From Wurfbainia villosa (taxonomy: Eukaryota; Streptophyta; Magnoliopsida; Zingiberales; Zingiberaceae): a stretch of DNA of 64,000 bases. Position 1 is the first letter of the stretch. Each line of letters opens with the position of its first letter. The stretch covers positions 13,813,011 through 13,877,010 of the forward strand of contig CM046004.1 in NCBI GenBank assembly GCA_025175895.1, in the 5' to 3' direction. The position numbers were made by a program, and so were the translations under genes. Shown piece after piece: positions 57,718 to 64,000 of the stretch. The notes under the pieces are model-generated. The model had not been told where the DNA came from, did no database searches, and saw nothing but the letters and a program-made list of their open reading frames with translations.

Positions 57718-58967
57718 ATGTGTGACAATCCGTTTAAGTTAGGTAAAAACATTTGATAAAAATTTAAAGGTAAGAAAGCATGTAAACATAAACATGATGT
57801 AGCAACATGCAACTCCCCCTTAATCCATAATACTCCCCATACATATTTCTCCCCCTATCATAATTTACTTAAACATAATCATTTCTCCCCCTTTAACACC
57901 ATCAAAAAGATTAATACTAAGTTATAAACTCATGACATCAAGTCTAATAGAAGAAAATACCAAAGATTTGTTTAAAAAACCAAATTCAGCCTTTACTGAT
58001 TCTGATTAGCCACCAATGATCGTTCAGACTACGATGACCGACACGTCGTTTCAAGATTTCTGATTTTCGGAGTGAAATTCAGAAATGCATTAAAAATTCC
58101 AAAAAATTCAAAAAATCATGAAATTTGGAGAACACATTTCTTTTAAGTATATCTATCAATGAAAAATAGTTTTTCATGAAAAATCATTAGATTTTCTTGT
58201 TTTTGCCAAAAATCCAAAAGCTTTAAAAACCACTAGGTTTTTTATCATTCTAGTATCAAGTTTACTACCTAGTTTTGCATCCAATTGTTTCAAAACATGA
58301 ATACATAGATTTTAGGGTAAGAAATTGTTTTGAAAACATGTGAAATATCCAACCATGATCTTTGAACAATATGTCTATGAATTAAACAGAAGCCTTCCCC
58401 ATGATTGGTCTATTATTGCTATTTTGATACTTTAAATGCCCATCTAAATGCCATAGGCATTAGTGGACATTTGTATCATCCTAACATCTCACTCATGCTA
58501 AGTTTTCAATCAAGGTAGCCTATAGTGAGTGTGAGATGTATCCTAAAGGTATTTGTATATACTTAACCATTATTTTCATGCAATTCTATCAAGGTTAAGT
58601 ATCATCCTATCATTCTACATGATCATAAAGATGTATATTAATTAATTTTACATTATGATCATGAGACAAATATATTCATCAAGTAATAATCATGCATTAG
58701 GTATTATATCATGATACTAAATCAAATATCACCTAAAGCATGATTTAAACCTTAATGCCTATGACTATGTGCCAAAAATCAAGATGATAGATCATGATTG
58801 CAAACTTACATGACAATTTCATTAATTATCATGATTTAAGCATTATTATCTATTTTTGGGCACATTATCATCACCCAACACTATTTCAAAAATGTTGTCC
58901 CATCATCCTAAGTCAACCAAATTATGATATAGGTCAAGTCCATATGGTTGACTATTCTAGGATTTTT
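57718..58967 (-). other. Non-coding interior of T1
   Basis: AT-rich DNA without usable frames, between gag and the polypurine tract. It contains CTCCCCCTTAA/TTCTCCCCCT-type pyrimidine clusters (57800-57900) next to the tract. Confidence 0.7.
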
Positions 58968-60687
58968 CTAACCCTTAAGGATGGATTTTGGAACCCAATA
59001 CAAATTCTTGCCTATGGGGTTCACTAGAAATTCCTTAGGAATCCATTTTCTAGCTATTACCTTCTTCTTATCTTGTCCCCTAGCAATTAGACATTTATAG
59101 GCCTTCTCATTTTTCTTTTCTTTATATCCTAGGCCCTTTTTGTTAAAACTTGCTCTTTGGCTCTCTATGATCATGTTCAATGTATTTGAGCCAATAGTGA
59201 ATTTTTCTAGGGCTTTTGTCAAATAATATACCTTTTCCCTTAAAGCCCTATTTTCCTCTATGCATGCATCATTAACATCTAATGGCATATAGTTATCATG
59301 TGAGTATGCATCATCATCATTAAAACATGCTTTTTCTAATTTTTGCTCTAATTCCTTAATTTTGTCAAGCATGCTTTTGTTCTTTTTCTTGGCTCTAAAT
59401 AGATCCTTAGTTAAGCTAGAAATCATAGAAACTATTTTACTAGGTGAAAGGTTAGTTACCATAGTTTCCATGTCTTCTTCTTCTTCTTCGGATGAGGATG
59501 TAGAGGAGGCTCCCCTTTCACTTGAGCTCTCTCCACTTGAACTTGATTCTTCATTTTCGGTGGAGGAGCAATCCAAGTCGTCAAAAGACATCAATGCAAG
59601 GTTGGTGACAAATGCATTCTCTTCTTCCGATGATGATGAAGAGGATGAGGAGGGATCAGCCCAAATCCTTGCCTTGAGAGCTTTGGTCTTCCCCTTTTCC
59701 TTTGCCTTCTTCTCTTCTTCCTTTTTCTTCTTGCTCCTCTTTTTCTTCTTCTTTTCTTCCTTCTTTCTCTTCTCCTCCTTGCTTTTGTTCAAGAGGGGAC
59801 AATTGTCCCTTATGTGTCCCTCTCCTTGGCAATTGTAACAAATGACTTTCCCTCTTGGTCTTCTCCTCCTATCATTAGATTTATTAAATTTAAAACCTTT
59901 TAAAGCACGTCGTACCCTCCTTACCATATACGCTTCTTCCATGCTATCCATGGAGGAGGAGGAGGAGGCTTCATCATCGGAGGAGGAGGGGATCTCTATC
60001 TTCTTCTTCCCCTTGTTTGCCAAAAATGCTACTCCTCTTAAAGGTTGGATTCTTGGCTCTTCTTGTATTCCTTCAAGCCTAGATTCATGCAATTCCATAG
60101 TGGAGAAAAATTCATCTAAAGTACTTACCTCTAGATTCTTTGAAATATAGAATGAGTCCACCATTGAACTCCACTTGGATGATCGGGGAAAAGCCTCTAT
60201 GACCTTCATTACCATATCTCGGTTGGAGAGCTTTTCACCTACACTTGTTAGCCCAATTAAAATCTCTTTAAACCTAGAATGCAATGAAGTTACCTTTTCT
60301 CCCTTTTTCTAATTTTATGTTGGATAATTGGGAGCGGAGGAGATCTCTTCTTGCAAGTTTAGCCTCCGAGGTACCTTCATGAAGCTCTACTAGCTTCTCC
60401 CACATCTCCTTGGCACTTAGGCATTCTCCAATTCTATTTATTTCTTGTTGAGGAAGCACATTGTATAGATGGTGCTTGGCTTTTGAGTTTGCAAGGTGCT
60501 CCTCTCTTTGCCTCTTGGTCCACCTTGACTTCTCTATTGGCTTCCCCTCTTCATCCCTAGGCAAAACGAAATTGGATTCCATTGTAATCATAATATCAAA
60601 ATCCATTTTGAAAAATACCTCCATTCGCTTCTTCCACCAAGCGAATTCTCCTTCAAACTTCGGTGGATGAATGTTGGAGCCGGCCAT
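58968..60687 (-). pseudogene. gag: Copia-type gag of T1 (single frameshift)
   Basis: The start is ATG 60687 (MAGSNIHPPKFEGEFAWW). The UBN2-like gag domain runs through CLSAKEMWEKLVELHEGTSE and LARRDLLRSQLSNIKL. One extra G in a GGG run near 60298 shifts the frame. The continuing frame reads HSRFKEILIGLTSVGEKL, FPRSSKWSSMVDSFYISKN, one CCHC knuckle (CYNCQGEGHIRDNC), a long lysine/glutamate tract, an acidic serine-rich part, a coiled-coil-like region, and the end KNLYWVPKSILKG. Without that single base the gag would be about 573 residues. The lesion is the only one seen, so the copy may be young, or the G may be a sequencing error. Confidence 0.88.
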
Positions 60688-60736
60688 CTTTTGAATATGC
60701 TTGTTGTGGCGGTTAGTCCTCGACAAGCTTTCCTTG

Positions 60737-60748
60737 GCTCTGATACCA
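60737..60748 (-). other. Primer-binding site of T1
   Basis: The minus strand reads TGGTATCAGAGC, a perfect initiator-Met site, two bases from the LTR end at 60751. Confidence 0.92.
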
Positions 60749-60750
60749 CT

Positions 60751-61980
60751 TGTTGGGGATCGAACGACCGACTAGAGGGGGGTGAATAGCCCTTGATCGA
60801 TGGATGACGGTATTTGCTCGTCTACAAAACTAATTAGCGCAAGCGGAAATAACAAAAAATAAGACAAGCAAACAAACAAAGAAGAATACAAACGCTAACA
60901 CAAAATGTAACGTGGTTCACGGCTACGCCGCTAATCCACGGTCCGATTCGTCCAAGGTGAATCACTCCTCCAAAGCCAATCACTATTGGTCTCTCCTTTG
61001 CACCAAGCTAGGTGGAGGTAACCTTTACAACCAAGATCACTCTTCTTACAATAAGAATGAAGTAAAAACAAGTAAGAAGAGTGGGAAGACGTTTATGGCA
61101 CTTTGGGAGAAGATTGGAGTTAAAGCATTAGCCTCCCAAAGCCTCATCCCCTTCCTTTTTATAGAGGAAGAGGGTTTCTTCTCGTTGACACAGGAGCAGT
61201 CGACTGATGCCCCTATCAGTCGACTGGTCCTGTAGCCGTTGCCCAATAACGACCACTTTCCACGTTGGATTTCATCCAACGGTATCATCATCAGTCGACT
61301 GATCTTGCCATCAGTCGACTGATGTACCATCAGTCGAGTGCTCTGCGAGCTCGACTCCATTCTGTGCTGCGCGGTGCCATCGATCATTGCCATCCCTTGG
61401 CGATCGGTAGTCAGTCGGCGATGATCGCTAGTCCATGGCTGATCGCTTGGGCCAAATGCCCATGAGTCGGACACTAGTCGAACCCATTCGACTCAGAGCA
61501 GTCGACTGTCATTCCATGGCAGTTGACTGATGTCGGAAAAACTCATCCGACACTTAGCCAAATGGCCAAGTTTCACCTAGGAGCTACTACCCCTTTCCCG
61601 GGTTACATTCGCTCACTCTCATCTCTCGGAGTCCCTCGCCTTCGAAGTTATCTTCGTCCAACCACGTCCCTCGAATGCGCTAAGCGCACGGCTCTGCAGC
61701 GTCATCCTTCGCATCTCGCCCTGAAGTCTACTTCCTCCGGCTTCACTCCAAGCTCCTCGTCCGATGGTCCCTCGGATGCTCCAAGCGCACGGCTTCCACA
61801 AAGCTATCCTTCACCGACTCAAGGACCGAGTCATGAGTTGTGAAACTCGCCTAGGCTTCCATGTGCGAATTACTAAGTCCTGTAAGACTCCAACGCACAT
61901 ATCAAATCATAATAACAACCTAACTTAAACTCTTTGCCACACACATCAAAACCTTATCATGGCAAGAGATTGCCCTAACA
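60751..61980 (-). repeat. 5' LTR of T1
   Basis: Nearly identical to 56519-57702 except at 61340-61480, where about 46 extra bases and a GATCG-rich sequence replace the corresponding part. Five exact AGTCGACTG sites. TATA box at about 61155-61164. Confidence 0.93.
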
Positions 61981-62160
61981 AAGTCTAAGGTTCCAACCCT
62001 TCTAACATAATCGGTTATCAAGGTCGATAAAAATCACAAGTCCCCTAATAAACACGTCGAGACGATTGATCATAGAGTTTCGTCCCAACTAATAGGAAAC
62101 ACCTATCAAGGCCAATAAGGACAACAAATCTACTAACAAGCCCGTCAAGAGGGTTAAACC

Positions 62161-63249
62161 TAAATTATACCATCCTACCAGTTCAATCATGCATGCTACA
62201 ACATGCTACCACGAACAGATCCCTTGGGTACTTAAGATGTAAAGTAGCTATCTAGCTACAGACGTCATACGCATCCGATTATCACCAACCCCAAATGGAT
62301 AACGCAAGAATACAACCTTACAGTAGGTCATCTCAACCATTATTGGGAGGCATGATTGACCACAATATACAAAGCACCTATAGGGAAACACTACTGTAAA
62401 CTTTTTCTCAACCACGAATGGGTGATATAGTTGGCAGCCGATAGATATGCACAACGTTATATACCCTCGAAGGATTAATCGCATCCTAATCATACGAACT
62501 CTACTGGTCCGATCACCATATCACTGAAATAGTAAATGGATAAACATATACTAATATGCACATCCGGGTCATTACGCCTAGGGTTCCAACACCTAGGGTT
62601 CCACTAATGTTGTTTCATTCCTGAGATCCACTCCCACAGAATAACCTCATCTGAGTTATTCTATCTCTACTAGTCTTCATCATGATATCCACCGCAATAA
62701 CACATAACCATATAAACACATAACACACTGTCTAATAAACGACAGCATAGTCATACTAATGGCAATCAATGGCTGAAATTAATTAGGGTATAACTAAAGG
62801 GTCATGCTAGAACAAAGTCAAGACAATACTAAATAAAGCATCAGATGCCTATATATACCCTAAACTACGTAAGCAATGTAATCATGTCATCATGTACTAG
62901 GATCTAGAGAGTTCAAGAACCTATATGTATACCTTCTACAAATTTATCCATCTTAGTCATATTATTCAACTAGTCCACTTCTAATACTAGTCGAATCCTA
63001 ATACTAGTCCAAATAGTAATAGGTGAACATCTACCAATAATATCTAATCATTTATATCACAATGATAACTAGCTACCTATAGCAGTAATAGCAATTTATA
63101 ACCATATGCTAACGATAAACCAACAACCTAAAAATCTAACAGTGTAACAGATATAAGGTTAAAACAATACTAGACAAACATGATACCACCGCATAACTAA
63201 TATAACCAATACAAATATGCACTCAATCTAGAAAATTTTCTAGAATTTA
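62161..63249. other. Continuation of LTR F, no gene
   Basis: AT-rich LTR-like sequence with CTACCACGA and ACCACGAATGGG words shared with the Gypsy LTR blocks. No credible open frame. Confidence 0.5.
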
Positions 63250-63440
63250 TTTACCTGTTAGCCGTCTGGAGATGTCCTGTCGCAGCCAAATCCCCCATAT
63301 TGACCTCGTCAATAATACCCCGAATTTCCGAAACATAAAAATCGTCGAAAATCCGTACCAATCCAAAAATACCCCAGTTAACCTGCCAAACATGGCAAAC
63401 TCCGAAAACCCAAAGACCCTAAGGAACTCGGAAACCTACG

Positions 63441-63450
63441 CTCTGATACC
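63441..63450 (-). other. Primer-binding site next to the LTR at 63458
   Basis: The minus strand reads TGGTATCAGAGC if extended (63439-63450), seven bases before the LTR end, the same spacing as in element A. It shows that 63458 onward is a 5' LTR of a minus-strand Gypsy element. Confidence 0.82.
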
Positions 63451-63457
63451 AAATAAA

Positions 63458-64000
63458 TTATCACGCCCCGGGGGAGTTACCGCCAGACGAAAATCCGACA
63501 GCATCTCCCCTGTACGGGTGATAATACCAATCTTACATACAAGACCTACACGACCACTATACATCGGTCAATACGACCGGAACAAACCACAACACACTAT
63601 ACATAATATGCGGCCTCAGGCCATCAACCAAAATAAATAAAAGATCTAAAACATCGAGACCTACTCCTTCTGCCATCTGATCAGGAACATACAACCAAAC
63701 CAATCGAATAATCCATAAGGACACAACAAATATCTCCAAACTTCCACAAGTACATAACCAAAACATTAGGATCTAAACATATCTTCTATACAAAATCCAA
63801 AACCATAACTCAAACAACTAACAAACTATCACGACGAGGGGGGGGGTATGACAACTGGACTTTCCTAACAGCTTCATCCTGAAATAAATATAAAACCACG
63901 GGGTAAGTTCAAAGAACTCAACGGATATAGTCGATATACAAGGTAAGAAATAACTAACAATAACAATCATGTCAGTACAGTCTCATATATATATAGGGTA
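63458..64000 (-). repeat. 5' LTR of Gypsy element C (partial, window edge)
   Basis: It begins TATCACGCCCCGGGGGAG (TG changed to TA) and matches 50146-50690 almost base for base. A G run at 63838-63846 is expanded to nine against three in the partner LTR. Confidence 0.85.

Larger units (their letters stand above)
56519..61980 (-). mobile_element. Gag-only Copia element T1, complete
   Basis: LTRs at 56519-57702 and 60751-61980 are flanked by the perfect duplication AAGTC (56514-56518 and 61981-61985). On the minus strand the order is 5' LTR, perfect Met primer site, gag, about 1.3 kb of non-coding DNA, polypurine tract and 3' LTR. No pol is present. It is about 5.5 kb and structurally equivalent to T2b and T3, but its gag sequence is clearly different, so it is a separate family. 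A partial third LTR of the family is at 1-658. Confidence 0.94.
56335..62160. repeat. Degenerate tandem repeat, about 87-bp unit, split by T1
   Basis: Four diverged units, each containing a GGTTAAGYCTAGGGTT-like start, a TATCAAAGTCGATAAGGATCA-like middle and an AATAAGTCGAGA-like end. Two and a fraction lie left of T1 (about 56335-56518) and the rest right of it (61981-62160). Removing T1 and one AAGTC restores the register. Confidence 0.7.
55552..63250 (-). repeat. Gypsy LTR F (diverged type), split by T1; right border unresolved
   Basis: It begins TGTCACGTCCTGGGGG, preceded by ACCAATAAAAT as at the primer-site junction of element A; the primer site itself has decayed to CTCAAACCAA. Typical LTR blocks follow (CTACCACGA units at 56098-56240). 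An 87-bp degenerate tandem repeat is interrupted by T1 (56519-61980), and the LTR resumes at 61981. It has no coding potential. The right end lies somewhere near 63200-63330, before the 5' leader of the element whose LTR starts at 63458. Confidence 0.55.
50146..64000 (-). mobile_element. Gypsy element C, spanning to the window edge, with nested insertions
   Basis: The 3' LTR (50146-52964) and the LTR starting at 63458 share long nearly identical stretches, including CTATACATCGGTCAA and CATCTGA(G/T)CAGGAACATA, and so form a pair. Between them lie decayed pol and gag (52980-55440), a second LTR-type sequence (from 55552) and the gag-only Copia element T1. The primer site next to 63458 is present. 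The expected duplication is ATAGC (50141-50145); its partner would be past 64000. How the 55552 LTR relates to this element is unresolved. Confidence 0.72.

Overview
This window reads as nuclear DNA of a flowering plant: genes with spliced introns, plant-only gene families, and nested LTR retrotransposons over most of its length. The GC-rich intronless RING gene and the Copia/Gypsy/hAT/CACTA mix suggest a monocot. Which monocot cannot be read from the sequence; an order such as Zingiberales is only a guess.

Only about 3 kb looks like live host gene space: an ATL-type RING-H2 ubiquitin ligase gene (28307-29503, +) converging on a four-exon PLAC8/cadmium-resistance (PCR/CNR) gene (29814-30738, -). 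A third host locus, a broken LNK1-like clock co-activator gene (about 8240-10232, +), carries stops and frameshifts. A 73-codon orphan open frame (7065-7286) lies against a retrotransposon end.

Left part. A partial Copia-type LTR (1-658) cuts into a minus-strand Ty3/Gypsy element (659-7061: pol, protease, gag, primer site, 3.1-kb LTR). After the LNK remnant comes a complete but dead Tat-type Gypsy element (10588-25775, CTTCC target duplication). It has gag, protease, RT, two RNase H domains, integrase, a 59-bp tandem array and an antisense ORF. A gag-only Copia element (14446-19466) sits inside it and itself holds a CACTA transposon end (17949-18445).

Right part. A tandem repeat of about 280-300 bp (31980-32898) is interrupted by a plus-strand gag-only Copia element (32899-43166). 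A related minus-strand element is inserted in that (36609-42768, GATAC duplication, intact 523-codon gag). From 43167 to the window end lie stacked minus-strand Gypsy elements with LTRs of about 2.6-3 kb. One LTR holds a hAT transposon (44454-47483); another holds a third gag-only Copia family (56519-61980, AAGTC duplication).

The most interesting signal is the set of gag-only (TR-GAG type) Copia families. They have no pol, share a gag C-terminal YW[VI]PK motif, and carry in the U3, just upstream of the TATA box, a cluster of palindromic AGTCGACTG sites. At that spot the two LTRs of one element differ sharply, with GATCG-rich sequence replacing AGTCGACTG, while the flanking LTR sequence stays nearly identical. 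This recurs in three families.
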